Source: Candidatus Eiseniibacteriota bacterium
Lineage (GTDB): Bacteria > Eisenbacteria > RBG-16-71-46 > JABDJR01
Reading direction: 5' to 3'
Assembly (NCBI GenBank): GCA_013003415.1
Contig: JABDJR010000625.1
Span: 1 to 27,434, forward strand
DNA length: 27,434 nucleotides
Each line of letters begins with the position of its first letter. The stretch's first letter is position 1. Below the pieces are notes generated by a model. The model was not told the origin of the DNA. It made no database searches and saw only the letters and a list, made by a program, of their open reading frames with translations. A program made the translations under genes and the position numbers. This document shows positions 8,702-16,771 of the stretch, piece by piece.

Positions 8702-9367
8702 TTACTGTCCCCACAAAATGAATTCGATCCGACGGTTCTTGCGTCGCCCGGACTCGGAGCTATTCGAGGCGATAGGTTTGCTAGGCCCGTAGCCCACGGC
8801 CGACAGACGGTCGGCGTCGATACCATGATCAATCATGTAGGCCTTGACCGACTCGGCCCGCTTTTGACTCAATTCCAAGTTTGTTTTTTGGCTACCGGTA
8901 GCGTCGGTATGCCCACCGATTTGAATGTTTGCATCGGGGCAGGATTCGAGGATTTCGAGGATCTCCTGGAGAAGCCCCGAGCTTCTGGACTCAATAGCCG
9001 CGCTCGCGGTCTCAAACTGAATGCGACGTGTTTCGAGAAGGCTTCGTACTTGCTCTTGGCAGAGGGCTACCGGATCGCGTCGTCGGATTTCGCGGATTTC
9101 AACTTTGTCGACGACCTTGCGGACACCGGGCAGTCCCGCAACCAGGGTGGCGGCTTGTTCTCGATGTTCTTCGGAGGGCGCGTAACCCGCCAGAATGACA
9201 GCGCGCCCATCAGCGGTTGCAGATGCCCAACCGTAATCCTGCTCGGCCAGGGCTATATTACAGCGGGTGTTGAGGTCTCCCTCGATATGAGGAACCCCCC
9301 AACGCACGGTAAAGAAGAAGAGAATGGCTAAGCCGACGAGGGCTAAGGTGGTAATTGCTGATTTCAT
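8702..9367 (-). CDS. BON-like plus OmpA C-terminal domain envelope protein
   Basis: A 221-residue protein. Residues about 5-25 are hydrophobic with no clear cleavage site, so it is probably an inner-membrane anchor. Residues about 30-95 resemble a BON domain (DGRAVILAGYAPSEEHREQA, then VAGLPGVRKVVDKVEI). Residues about 110-221 are an OmpA-like peptidoglycan-binding domain: IQFETASAAI, the IGGHTDATG loop, LSQKRAESVKAYMIDHGI, LSAVGYGPSKPIA and the RKNRRIEF end that carries the family Asn/Arg ligands. BON plus OmpA on one membrane anchor is known from mycobacterial OmpATb and several Gram-negative proteins. First gene of the operon with the coiled-coil protein and the microprotein; together they may form a wall-spanning envelope complex. 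Divergent from the transporter pair. Confidence 0.88.
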   Translation of the reverse strand: MKSAITTLALVGLAILFFFTVRWGVPHIEGDLNTRCNIALAEQDYGWASATADGRAVILAGYAPSEEHREQAATLVAGLPGVRKVVDKVEIREIRRRDPVALCQEQVRSLLETRRIQFETASAAIESRSSGLLQEILEILESCPDANIQIGGHTDATGSQKTNLELSQKRAESVKAYMIDHGIDADRLSAVGYGPSKPIASNSSESGRRKNRRIEFILWGQ

Positions 9368-9515
9368 TGGATTGAACCGGTTCTGTCGATAATCCTCGCG
9401 GTTTCAGGCCGATATGGCAAGACTTTAGCCTTCACGCAGAGTTTGGCATACTGAAGGGCCTATCTTGATTGAGGATGGGATCAAGTGGAGCTAAACCACA
9501 AAAGGAGCATCAGCT

Positions 9516-10091
9516 ATGGAATCGCTTAGCGCGAGTTGGCCCTGGTACGTTGTGGGGCCTGCCATTGGGCTTGTGGCCATCCTATTGCTATGGGTGGACG
9601 GTCGAGTTTTCGGAGTTTCATCCTCTTTGCGACATGTCTGCGCGATCGCGCTGGGCGGCCGGGGACCGGCCTATTTTCGCTACGATTGGAAATCGGTTGG
9701 AGCTTGGAACCTCATCTTTGTTTTAGGAATCTTGGTTGGGGGATGGGTGAGCCAAAACCTGATTCGATCCGAGCCCCCCATGGTTCAGGTCTCTAGTGCA
9801 ACCTGGGAGACCATGAATGAGCTCGGCATCGAGAAGCAGCCAGGCCTACTTCCCGCGGAGCTCTTCAACTGGCAGTCCTTTCAAAATCCTTGGGGTCTCA
9901 TTCTACTCGTGGGTGGAGGTTTCCTAGTTGGGTTTGGTGCGAGGTACGCCAATGGTTGCACCTCGGGCCACGGGATAAGCGGGTTGGCCAACTTTCAAGT
10001 CGCCTCTCTGGTCGCTGTTTGCGCCTTCATGGTGGGGGGCATTTTGGTTTCGATTTATTTGATTCCGGTTCTTGTCAGGGGGCTATCGTGA
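9516..10091 (+). CDS. YeeE/YedE family membrane transporter, first half
   Basis: A 191-residue integral membrane protein with four to five hydrophobic segments. The signature ANGCTSGHGISG near residues 146-157 contains the Cys found in YeeE/YedE (TsuA-type) proteins; relatives move thiosulfate or other sulfur compounds across the inner membrane. The start ATG at 9516 has AAGGAG 8 bases upstream. The stop overlaps the GTG start of the next gene by 4 bases (GTGA), so both are translated together and probably form one transporter from two half-size subunits. No rhodanese, persulfide dioxygenase or sulfur-responsive regulator lies next to the pair, so the substrate is an inference from the family. 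Confidence 0.88.
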   Translation: MESLSASWPWYVVGPAIGLVAILLLWVDGRVFGVSSSLRHVCAIALGGRGPAYFRYDWKSVGAWNLIFVLGILVGGWVSQNLIRSEPPMVQVSSATWETMNELGIEKQPGLLPAELFNWQSFQNPWGLILLVGGGFLVGFGARYANGCTSGHGISGLANFQVASLVAVCAFMVGGILVSIYLIPVLVRGLS

Positions 10092-10513
10092 ACAAGCGCT
10101 GGCTATTTCCCTACTTTGTTATTGGCGTTTTCTTTGGGATCGTTCTGAGCCAGGGCGAGGTGATTTCCTGGTTCCGCATGCAAGAGATGTTTCGCTTTCA
10201 GGGATTCCATATGTATGGCGTGCTGTTTTCCGCTGCCGGAGTCACCGCGGTTGGCTTTGCGGTCTTGAAGCGTGTATCCAAAGGTTGGTCCGGACGAGAG
10301 ATTGTGGTTCCGCCCAAGCCGTTCAAAGGCGCAGGGACTCAGTATTGGCTTGGCGGCCTGTGTTTTGGTGCCGGCTGGGGAATGACAGGGGCATGTCCCG
10401 GTCCCATTTTCTCGCTGATTGGAAACGGCTTCATGGTCATGATTGTGGTTCTGCTTGCCGCTCTGGTAGGGGCATGGGTTTACGGTGCCTTGCAAACGAA
10501 GCTTCCCCACTAA
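10088..10513 (+). CDS. YeeE/YedE-type (DUF6691-like) membrane protein, second half
   Basis: A 141-residue inner-membrane protein with about four hydrophobic segments and the second conserved Cys motif, GMTGACPGPIF, near residues 97-107. This motif is the partner of the GCTSGHG motif in the preceding protein, as in other split YeeE/YedE systems. I placed the start at GTG 10088, with AGGGGG a few bases upstream and the GTGA overlap with the previous stop. The longer open frame beginning at 9890 would overlap the first gene by 200 bases and is not credible. Function as for its partner: uptake of a sulfur compound such as thiosulfate, inferred from the family. Confidence 0.87.
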   Translation: MNKRWLFPYFVIGVFFGIVLSQGEVISWFRMQEMFRFQGFHMYGVLFSAAGVTAVGFAVLKRVSKGWSGREIVVPPKPFKGAGTQYWLGGLCFGAGWGMTGACPGPIFSLIGNGFMVMIVVLLAALVGAWVYGALQTKLPH

Positions 10514-10559
10514 CGGTTTAGCTAGATTCTTTTTCTTGTCATGGAGTTTGGGAGAGAGC

Positions 10560-10754
10560 ATGTTCGGAAGATGGCGGCGAATCGGTTTGTTTGCTCTGAG
10601 TATTCTCTTGGGAGTTGGGTGCAGCCAGGCCCAGACCGAGGTGGCTCAGACGCCCCTTCTTCGGCGTGTTGTCTTTCGTGGACTTAGTTCATTATTTGAT
10701 CGTTACAAGTCGCTCCTGTGTCGATATTGTTACTCTGAAGTCAGTAGAGCTTGA
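10560..10754 (+). CDS. Small possible lipoprotein, unknown function
   Basis: A 64-residue open frame starting at an ATG with GGAGAG directly upstream. Residues 1-21 look like a signal peptide: MFGRWRR is basic, then a hydrophobic core ending LGVGC, an imperfect lipobox. The mature part would be about 44 residues with three more Cys (including CRYC). I do not recognise it. It may be a true small lipoprotein, or the remains of a longer gene that lost its 3' part, since the second half has little character. It lies between the transporter pair and the DUF1801 gene, in the same direction. Confidence 0.4.
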   Translation: MFGRWRRIGLFALSILLGVGCSQAQTEVAQTPLLRRVVFRGLSSLFDRYKSLLCRYCYSEVSRA

Positions 10755-10798
10755 GGTTCTGCTTCCCTAGGTTTCCGGCGTTCAGGAAAGGAGCCCCC

Positions 10799-11218
10799 GT
10801 GGCGGAGTTGAAAACAAAGAAGACCCGAGCCAGCGTGCACGCCTTTTTGAAAAGCGTTGAGCATGAGACGCGCCAGGCAGACGCAAAAGTGGTCCTGAAG
10901 ATGATGGAAGAGATCACCAAAGAGAAACCCAAAATGTGGGGACCAAGCATCATCGGTTTCGGGGATGTTCACTACAAGTACGAATCGGGTCGAGAGGGCA
11001 ACTGGTTTTTGACGGGTTTCTCTCCAAGGAAAACCTCGCTCACGTTGTACGTGCTGACCGGATTCCCTGAGAAGGAAGAGCTTTTGGCGGAGCTTGGGAA
11101 GCACAAGACCGGGAAGGGTTGTCTCTATATCAACAAACTTGAAGACGTGGACATGAAGGTTTTGAAGAAACTGGTTCGCAAATCCGTGGCCCACCAGAAA
11201 AAGCGAAGCAAGAAGTAG
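10799..11218 (+). CDS. DUF1801 (YdhG-like) domain protein
   Basis: A 139-residue protein of the DUF1801 family, a small fold distantly related to frataxin/CyaY; its biochemical role is not established. Matching features are the start ASVHAFLKSVEHETRQADA, the WGPSIIGFGDVHYKYESG block at about residues 45-62, the FSPRKTSLTLYVL strand and the helix beginning DVDMKVLKKLVRKSV. The basic end (KKRSKK) may bind nucleic acid or simply aid solubility. The GTG at 10799 is the start: GGAAAGGAG lies just upstream, and homology begins here. An upstream TTG at 10751 would add unrelated residues. pheA begins 9 bases after its stop, so the two are probably cotranscribed without an obvious functional link. Confidence 0.85.
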   Translation: MAELKTKKTRASVHAFLKSVEHETRQADAKVVLKMMEEITKEKPKMWGPSIIGFGDVHYKYESGREGNWFLTGFSPRKTSLTLYVLTGFPEKEELLAELGKHKTGKGCLYINKLEDVDMKVLKKLVRKSVAHQKKRSKK

Positions 11219-11227
11219 AATCAACAA

Positions 11228-12388
11228 ATGACCAAGAACCCTAAGTCGGATATGCAGGCCCTTCGGGAGGCTATTGAATCGTCGGATCGGCGCATTCTGG
11301 AAGAACTGCACAAGCGAATGGAAATTGTAGAGGATGTGGCTGCGGTGAAGCTCGACGCGGCCATTCCTTTGCGTGACCGGTTACGGGAAGACAAAGTCTT
11401 GGAACGGGTCCGAGGGCTTGCGGTTGAGATTGGGTTGGATCCCCACGAGATTGAACGCCTATATCGCTTAGTCATGGAGATGTCCATTGCTCGCCAACAG
11501 GATCACATCCGTTCACGCTCCCAGGTGCCCCTTCGTGTTGCTTACCAGGGAGTGGAAGGCTCATACAGTCACCTCACAGCTCAGAAAAGGTACCGCCATC
11601 GGAGCGGGGGTGTCCTTCTTGAGGGTTGCGACACCTTTCGGGAAGCGGTAGAACGGGTGCGCGGCGGCAAATCGGATCTGGCGCTGTTACCCATTGAGAA
11701 CACCACCGCCGGAAGCATCAACGACACCTACGACTTGTTGGGGGAGGGCGATATCACCATCACCCATGAGGTTGTGAGTCACATTCAACATTGCTTGCTG
11801 GGGCTTCACGGTAGCTCTATTGAAGGCTTGAAACTGGTGATGTCGCATCCTCAGGGCTTGGCTCAGTGCGAGTCCTTTTTCCAGGCGCATCCCCACATCA
11901 GTACCAAAGTTGAATACGACACGGCCGGGGCGGCCCGTAAGGTCAAAGAAAGCGGCGACCCTTCCGTGGCGGCTATCGCTAGCGAGTCCGCGGCCAGTGT
12001 TTACGGTTTGGAGATTCTTTCCCGAGAGATTCAAACCCAGAAGGACAACTTTACACGCTTTGTGGAAGTGGCAAGAGAAGCGGCCGCTTGCCCCGAGGGG
12101 GTTCCGGTGAAGACATCGCTTCTGCTTGAGCTGGGTCACGAGTCGGGGAAACTCGGGACGGTTCTGGAAGTGTTCTCGGGACATGGAGTCAACCTCACCA
12201 AGATTGAATCCCGCCCCGTGCTTGGTAAGCCCTTCCAATACCGGTTCTATCTCGACTTCGAGGGTCATCAGGCTTCCGAGCCTGTCAGTGCGGCCCTGGG
12301 GAAGATTGAATCTATGGTGGCGACCCTTAGGGTTCTGGGTTCTTACCCGCGGGATCTCGAGGGAGAGGGGCTCGCCGAACCCAGCTAA
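11228..12388 (+). CDS. pheA: Bifunctional chorismate mutase / prephenate dehydratase
   Basis: Makes phenylpyruvate from chorismate by way of prephenate in phenylalanine synthesis; cytoplasmic. Residues about 8-95 are an AroQ-type chorismate mutase helix bundle with the catalytic basic residues at R13, R30 and K41. Residues about 103-285 are the prephenate dehydratase domain, with AYQGVEGSYS, LPIENTTAGS (about 154-163) and the catalytic TRF motif at 276-278. Residues about 295-375 form the regulatory ACT domain with ESRP at 327-330, one of the two phenylalanine-binding motifs. The usual GALV motif reads LGTV here, so feedback binding may differ. At 386 residues the length is normal. Start ATG 11228 follows the DUF1801 stop by 9 bases; its ribosome-binding site is weak. 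Confidence 0.95.
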   Translation: MTKNPKSDMQALREAIESSDRRILEELHKRMEIVEDVAAVKLDAAIPLRDRLREDKVLERVRGLAVEIGLDPHEIERLYRLVMEMSIARQQDHIRSRSQVPLRVAYQGVEGSYSHLTAQKRYRHRSGGVLLEGCDTFREAVERVRGGKSDLALLPIENTTAGSINDTYDLLGEGDITITHEVVSHIQHCLLGLHGSSIEGLKLVMSHPQGLAQCESFFQAHPHISTKVEYDTAGAARKVKESGDPSVAAIASESAASVYGLEILSREIQTQKDNFTRFVEVAREAAACPEGVPVKTSLLLELGHESGKLGTVLEVFSGHGVNLTKIESRPVLGKPFQYRFYLDFEGHQASEPVSAALGKIESMVATLRVLGSYPRDLEGEGLAEPS

Positions 12389-12467
12389 GATCTGGGTCCT
12401 CAACGGTAGCTGACTGCGCTACACTAAACGTCTCCTCTCGATCGGCCGTCTTCAATGGAGAATCCCG

Positions 12468-13268
12468 ATGAAGATTCTTGCCTCTTTTCTTTTGGCCACT
12501 CTTTGTTTGAGCTTCCCCTCGTCAGGTGTCGCGCAAAGCTTCCTGAATCCCAACACTCCCCAAGGTTCTTTCGAAGTCGAACTACGTATGCTGCATCCTG
12601 AACTGGGTTCGGAAATCGATCTCTTCACCGCTGCGTATATGGCATCGATGAGGCTGCAGGTTGATGAAGGGTTTCATGTGACCCTGGCCATTCCTTATGT
12701 AGCCACCAACGAATCCAATATTGACAACGAGAGCGATTTCGGTGCGATCGAGGCGGGTATTCTGGTGGAGAATTCTCATGGGCCAGAATCGGTGTCGCTG
12801 GTCAGTGGATCGATTTCGCTCCCTACAACCCCTGACAACTTCGTGGTTCCCTTTCTTGGCCTGCTTTCCGATTGGGAGGGTTTTCGCCACTACGCTCCGG
12901 ACCGGGCGACCCTGCACGGGAACTACGGGTTCCGAGCAAGGGGTGAGCAGTTGTCCGGTGGCTTTGACGTTGGTGCTGACATCTCGATTCCCACCGAAGA
13001 CAACGACCAAGACACGGAGCTGATTCTCTACTACGGCTTTTCTGGAGCCGTCCAACTCTCGGAAGCTTTTGAGCTGGGATCCGAATTCCTAGGAACCTGG
13101 CTTGCTACAAGCGACTCCGATGACAACCTTAGTCACTCGGTTATGTTGGGAGGTAGGCTCGTCAACGTGCCGGTTCGCCCGACGTTCTTCATAAAACTCT
13201 ACATCGCTGAGGGTTTTCTTGAGGAGGTCGACCACGTGATCGGTCTCAAGGTGAATCTGGGGAACTAA
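12468..13268 (+). CDS. Exported protein, probable outer-membrane beta-barrel, unknown
   Basis: A 266-residue protein with a clear signal peptide (residues 1 to about 22, ending GVAQ). The remainder alternates hydrophobic and polar residues in strand-like runs, for example FEVELRMLHPEL, FHVTLAIPYVAT, ELILYYGFSGAVQLS and FFIKLYIAEG, with acidic turns, and ends in IGLKVNLGN. This pattern fits a small outer-membrane beta-barrel of the transporter/meta-pathway phenol-degradation type, but I cannot name the family. GGAG lies 7 bases before the ATG. It is followed by the hairpin at 13325, which could end both this and the convergent PEP-CTERM gene. Confidence 0.65.
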   Translation: MKILASFLLATLCLSFPSSGVAQSFLNPNTPQGSFEVELRMLHPELGSEIDLFTAAYMASMRLQVDEGFHVTLAIPYVATNESNIDNESDFGAIEAGILVENSHGPESVSLVSGSISLPTTPDNFVVPFLGLLSDWEGFRHYAPDRATLHGNYGFRARGEQLSGGFDVGADISIPTEDNDQDTELILYYGFSGAVQLSEAFELGSEFLGTWLATSDSDDNLSHSVMLGGRLVNVPVRPTFFIKLYIAEGFLEEVDHVIGLKVNLGN

Positions 13269-13324
13269 GTTGCACGGGGGCTAATTGCTCCGATTTCAGA
13301 CTTTTCACGATTGGCACAAAAAAA

Positions 13325-13349
13325 GGGGAGAGGCTTAGTGCCTCTCCCC
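13325..13349. terminator. Bidirectional rho-independent terminator
   Basis: GGGGAGAGGC (13325-13334) pairs perfectly with GCCTCTCCCC (13340-13349) across the loop TTAGT. An A run lies on the left, which reads as T on the minus strand, and TTCTTTTT follows on the right. It lies between the convergent 12468 and 13373 genes and could stop transcription from both. Confidence 0.88.
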
Positions 13350-13372
13350 AAATTCTTTTTCGCGATTGCGAA

Positions 13373-14080
13373 CTAGGCTTTTTTCCTGCGACGAAGGGCG
13401 CCAAAACCGGCAAGGCCAAGGCCCATGGTCAAGAGGGTCATAGGCTCGGGAATCGGGCTCCGATCTCCGGAGACTTCACCGGTGCCGAAGGCATCGAAGG
13501 TTGCGAAGTAGTCACCGCTCTCGGTGGATGCCGCTGCCGTTTCGTTAGCCAAGGTGAACTTGGTGATTTGGGTGGAGAAGGAAACCTGAATTGGGGAGTC
13601 GAGCTCAAAACCGAAAGGCAGGTTTTGGTAGTTGATTTGGCTAGTGGAAGCCGAACCCAAGACACTGACTTGGGTGCTGCCACCGTTCTGATTGACGTTC
13701 ACCTGGACCGGGGAGTCCCAGTCGAGGCCAATGCCACCGCCGCCAACCCCACCGGCTGCCGTGCTGACTTCTGCTTCCCCGCCGATGTACAGATCGAAGC
13801 CGTAGCCGGTGCTGGACTGGTAGCTGCCGTTCCCGTAAACGATGGGGCCAAGATCGCCTACGAACATATTCACGCCAATGTTCTCGGTGAGCGAACCGAC
13901 CAACACGCCGCAGTCGAAGAAGTTCATGGTGGTCAGGTAATCTTCGCTGGCCATGAGGTTGTTGCCGTCATAGTGGAGATCCATGCCGGAAAACTGAATG
14001 GAAAGGGTGCTTGCGTTGGCCGTGGCGCCGAAAGACAGCGCAAGCAAACAGGTCAAAGTAAGAAGGAGGGTTTTTTTCAT
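13373..14080 (-). CDS. PEP-CTERM sorting domain protein, family A copy 1
   Basis: A 235-residue exported protein. It has a signal peptide (about residues 1-23, ending TANA) and a C-terminal PEP-CTERM tripartite signal: IPEP at about 210, a hydrophobic stretch with LGLAGFG, and a basic end RRRKKA. Exosortase recognises this tail and removes or re-anchors it, usually for export into extracellular polymer or to the cell surface; no exosortase gene is in the window. The mature domain (LSIQFSGMDLHYDG, MNFFDCGVLVGSL, WDSPVQVNVNQ, GSASTSQI, PFGFELDSPIQVSFSTQIT) is shared with the genes at 16772 and 17728 and has no function I recognise. Start is the ATG at 14080, where homology with the paralogues begins; the longer frame to 14170 crosses the promoter. 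It ends at a strong terminator. Confidence 0.88.
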   Translation of the reverse strand: MKKTLLLTLTCLLALSFGATANASTLSIQFSGMDLHYDGNNLMASEDYLTTMNFFDCGVLVGSLTENIGVNMFVGDLGPIVYGNGSYQSSTGYGFDLYIGGEAEVSTAAGGVGGGGIGLDWDSPVQVNVNQNGGSTQVSVLGSASTSQINYQNLPFGFELDSPIQVSFSTQITKFTLANETAAASTESGDYFATFDAFGTGEVSGDRSPIPEPMTLLTMGLGLAGFGALRRRKKA

Positions 14081-14139
14081 AGGACCGTTCTCTTGGTTGA
14101 GGGCAAAGGAGCAGCGGGCTCCGGGGCAATTGGCCCATG

Positions 14140-14148
14140 AGTATAGCA
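14140..14148 (-). promoter_or_regulatory. Extended -10 element for PEP-CTERM family A copy 1
   Basis: On the minus strand this reads TGCTATACT, an extended -10 (TGn plus TATACT). It lies about 60 bases before the ATG at 14080. No good -35 is visible at 16-18 bases. The same element precedes the two paralogues. Confidence 0.55.
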
Positions 14149-14318
14149 CGAAGTAGATGGCAGAAATCAAACCCAGTCATAGAGTTATGGGATTTTGGCT
14201 AAGATGACAGGAATTCAGGGTGATTGGAGTGGGCTACTTTTCCCACCCTCCCTTGCGCTTCGTAATAGGAAAGACTGTTCGCAAGCCTTGGGAGCCGCGT
14301 TAATTCAGCAAATAGGAT

Positions 14319-14327
14319 TGGTACAAT
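14319..14327 (+). promoter_or_regulatory. Extended -10 element for the FG-GAP/ASPIC gene
   Basis: TGGTACAAT: an extended -10 with TACAAT 19 bases before the ATG at 14347, giving a predicted leader of only about 12 bases. GAGGA lies 6 bases before the ATG. Confidence 0.5.
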
Positions 14328-14346
14328 CAACGAGCGAGGAACCACC

Positions 14347-16662
14347 ATGAAACGTTCACTAGCCCTGGGTTTGCTGATGTCGCTTACGTGTTGGGTGTGG
14401 GCGTATGCAGCTCCCAAACTTGGGGACAAGCAAATTGATCGACCCGCGGCAATGACGGGTTACTTCTGCCCGGACGGAAACATCTCTTTTGTGGCGGATG
14501 GTCCAGAAGCCCTCGTGCGATTCAATGCCGACATCTATCAATTCGGGAACATCGGTGCCTATGAGCAGGCCATCGACAACGTGACCTTGGTCAAGAAAAG
14601 TGTCTACGATGCGAACCTGATTGACGTAGCGGATATGTGTTCCCCTTGTAGTACCGGGATTGCGATGGGAGCGGGTTTCCAGGCCCTCGACGTGGCGTCC
14701 CTCAGCCCAAGCGAACTTCTTTACTACGAAACCTTCGACGCGCAAATCCCGAGCGAATGGCTCCTGAACCCTTGGGGCTACTACGAGCAGGATACGGGTC
14801 CTGATCCCCTCGATCACGAGTCAGCCCCCTGGGAGATCTTGAACGATGGGAACTGTGATCCTTTTGGCGGATCTCTGGGCCTGGGGACGGACGGGGATCC
14901 TTCCGGAGTTCAGGCCACCGCAGAAATCACGTTCTACGGGCTGGAGGCGGGGGAGGAGTATGTCGTGGCCTTCTGGTGGCGCTCCTTCTCGGGGAGCGGT
15001 CACATGCAACTTGAAGTTTTTGGAACGCCCTTTTGGGTGAACGCGACGCCCACCCCTTTGATTCTCTTCAGTGATCTTGAGGGAGCGTCCTGGGGTGATG
15101 CAGACCAAGATGGAAACCTGGAGGTTTACCTGCCTCGCCACGCCGCAGCGAACGGGCTCTTTGAGTACACCGGCTCCAGTTTTGTTGATGTGGCTAGTGG
15201 ACCTGCAGCAACAACCGTGAATACCAACATGGGGCTCTGGGGAGACTACGATGGGGATGGTCTTCCCGATATTTATCTTGTTAACCCGGGCGTAAGAAAC
15301 GACCTTCTCTTTGGTGACGGTGCGGGCGGGTTCACGGAGAATACGCCGATAACCCTGGAATCGCTGGACGGTATCAGTGCCCTTTCCATCGACATAGAAA
15401 ACGACGGAGACCTGGACATTTATCTGTGCGCGCTTGGTGACAACAGGCTGTATCGGAATGATGGTGTAGGCGCCTGGACCGAAACGGGTTTCGGAACCGA
15501 CGCGGCGGAACCCCTGACCACGAACGCAGCCGAAGCGGCTGATTATGATGGAGACGGCGATCAGGATCTGTACTTGGCCGTAAGCTTTGGTCGGAACGTC
15601 TTGCTGGAAAACAATGGCGGCGTCTTTACGGATGTCACACCACCGCTGCTTTGGGGATCGGCGGCTTACCAGACCACCGACGTGGCTTGGGGGGACTACG
15701 ACAACGATGGAGACCCGGATCTCTACGTCGTCAATTACAACAACGAGAACTTCCTGTACCGGAATGATGGGGGTGGGGTGTTCACCGATGTAACGACTCT
15801 GCGACTCAGCGACGTCGGGGATAGTTACAGCGCACTATGGTTTGATGCGGAGAATGATGGGGATTTAGATCTCTTTGTGGTTCACGAAAGCAATGGGAAC
15901 AAGCTCCTAATGAACAATCCTGGCCGGGATTGGGTGAACGGAGCGAGCGATCCCCTGCCGGATGGCGGGAACCTGCTTACCGCAGCCGCCGCCGACTACA
16001 ACTGCGATGGGCGCATGGACCTGTTTGTTACACACACGAATTCTCAGCCCGGGAAAGTCTTTGAGAATGTCTACGACTATGGAGGGAACTGGCTGCAGGT
16101 CGACTTGGTAGGCGTGTCTTCCAACACGAAGGGAATTGGGGCCAAGATTGAGATCTACATTCAGGGCGACATGCAAATGCGCGAGGTGAGAGCAGGGAAC
16201 GGTTTTATGTCTCAAAGCTCGTCTACCGCACACTTCGGTCTCGGGGACGCCACCTCTATTGGCACTCTCCGCGTGACCTGGCCCTCCGGAATCATTCAGG
16301 ACCTGCACCAGGTTGCAGCCAATCAAAAGCTCACGATTACCGAGCAGGCCACGTCGCTGAGTGTGCCCGATGGTGCAGGTGCGGCGAACTTCAGGCTTCT
16401 AGCGGTTCCAAACCCCATGCGATCTTCGGCCACTCTCCAATTCGACTTGGAGCAAGCTGGGCATGCAAGTCTCCGCATCTTTAACATTCGAGGCCAACAA
16501 GTTCGCGAACTAGCCGATGGTCCGATGCGAAGTGGGCGACACGAGGTCCCTTGGAATCGCATGGATGATCACGGCCGAGCGCTTCCTTCGGGAGTTTATC
16601 TATTCCGGCTGGATACGGTCGGTCAGTCGCAGCAGGGGAAACTGATTCTTTTGGATCGCTAG
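14347..16662 (+). CDS. Large exported FG-GAP/VCBS repeat protein with ASPIC/UnbV and FlgD-Ig C-terminal domains
   Basis: A 771-residue secreted protein. It has a signal peptide (residues 1 to about 22, ending AYAA) and an N-terminal region to about 235 with Cys pairs (CSPCS near 98) and no family I recognise. From about 245 to 570 there are about seven FG-GAP/VCBS repeats, each with a calcium-loop motif such as DYDGDGLPDIYLV, DIENDGDLDIYLC and DYDNDGDPDLYVV, which predict a beta-propeller stabilised by calcium. An ASPIC/UnbV (CRTAC1-type) domain follows at about 578-665 (NWLQVDLVGV, IGAKIEIYI, VRAGNGFMSQSS, LRVTWPSG). Residues about 680-771 are a FlgD-Ig/type-IX-sorting-like domain (VPNPMRSSATLQF, LRIFNIRGQQVREL, LPSGVYLFRL). 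This tail resembles those of substrates of the type IX or a related secretion pathway. The gene sits among PEP-CTERM genes, so two surface-sorting routes meet here. A terminator follows. Confidence 0.9.
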   Translation: MKRSLALGLLMSLTCWVWAYAAPKLGDKQIDRPAAMTGYFCPDGNISFVADGPEALVRFNADIYQFGNIGAYEQAIDNVTLVKKSVYDANLIDVADMCSPCSTGIAMGAGFQALDVASLSPSELLYYETFDAQIPSEWLLNPWGYYEQDTGPDPLDHESAPWEILNDGNCDPFGGSLGLGTDGDPSGVQATAEITFYGLEAGEEYVVAFWWRSFSGSGHMQLEVFGTPFWVNATPTPLILFSDLEGASWGDADQDGNLEVYLPRHAAANGLFEYTGSSFVDVASGPAATTVNTNMGLWGDYDGDGLPDIYLVNPGVRNDLLFGDGAGGFTENTPITLESLDGISALSIDIENDGDLDIYLCALGDNRLYRNDGVGAWTETGFGTDAAEPLTTNAAEAADYDGDGDQDLYLAVSFGRNVLLENNGGVFTDVTPPLLWGSAAYQTTDVAWGDYDNDGDPDLYVVNYNNENFLYRNDGGGVFTDVTTLRLSDVGDSYSALWFDAENDGDLDLFVVHESNGNKLLMNNPGRDWVNGASDPLPDGGNLLTAAAADYNCDGRMDLFVTHTNSQPGKVFENVYDYGGNWLQVDLVGVSSNTKGIGAKIEIYIQGDMQMREVRAGNGFMSQSSSTAHFGLGDATSIGTLRVTWPSGIIQDLHQVAANQKLTITEQATSLSVPDGAGAANFRLLAVPNPMRSSATLQFDLEQAGHASLRIFNIRGQQVRELADGPMRSGRHEVPWNRMDDHGRALPSGVYLFRLDTVGQSQQGKLILLDR

Positions 16663-16706
16663 GGAATCTACAGAAGGTCGTGAACCTTCGAGTGTTTCTA
16701 GATAGG

Positions 16707-16736
16707 AAAAGGGGAGGCCAAGTGGCCTCCCCTTTT
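16707..16736. terminator. Bidirectional rho-independent terminator
   Basis: GGGGAGGCC (16711-16719) pairs with GGCCTCCCC (16724-16732) across a 4-base loop. AAAA on the left pairs with TTTT on the right, extending the stem to 13 pairs, with T-rich ends on both strands. It lies between the convergent 14347 and 16772 genes. Confidence 0.88.
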
Positions 16737-16771
16737 TGATCCGCCGCAAATTGAGGCTGTTTTGTAATGCG

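Noticed and set aside
8693..9331. 212-residue open frame on the plus strand
   Set aside because: Antisense to the BON-OmpA gene, which has clear domain motifs.
11687..12403. 238-residue open frame on the minus strand
   Set aside because: Antisense to pheA; its content merely mirrors the conserved pheA codons.
12400..12420. GTAGC...GCTAC inverted repeat after pheA as a terminator
   Set aside because: Only a five-pair stem with no T run following; more likely part of the promoter region of the next gene.
13568..14140. 190-residue open frame on the plus strand
   Set aside because: Antisense to PEP-CTERM family A copy 1; similar shadows appear over copies 2 and 3 because the sequences are related.
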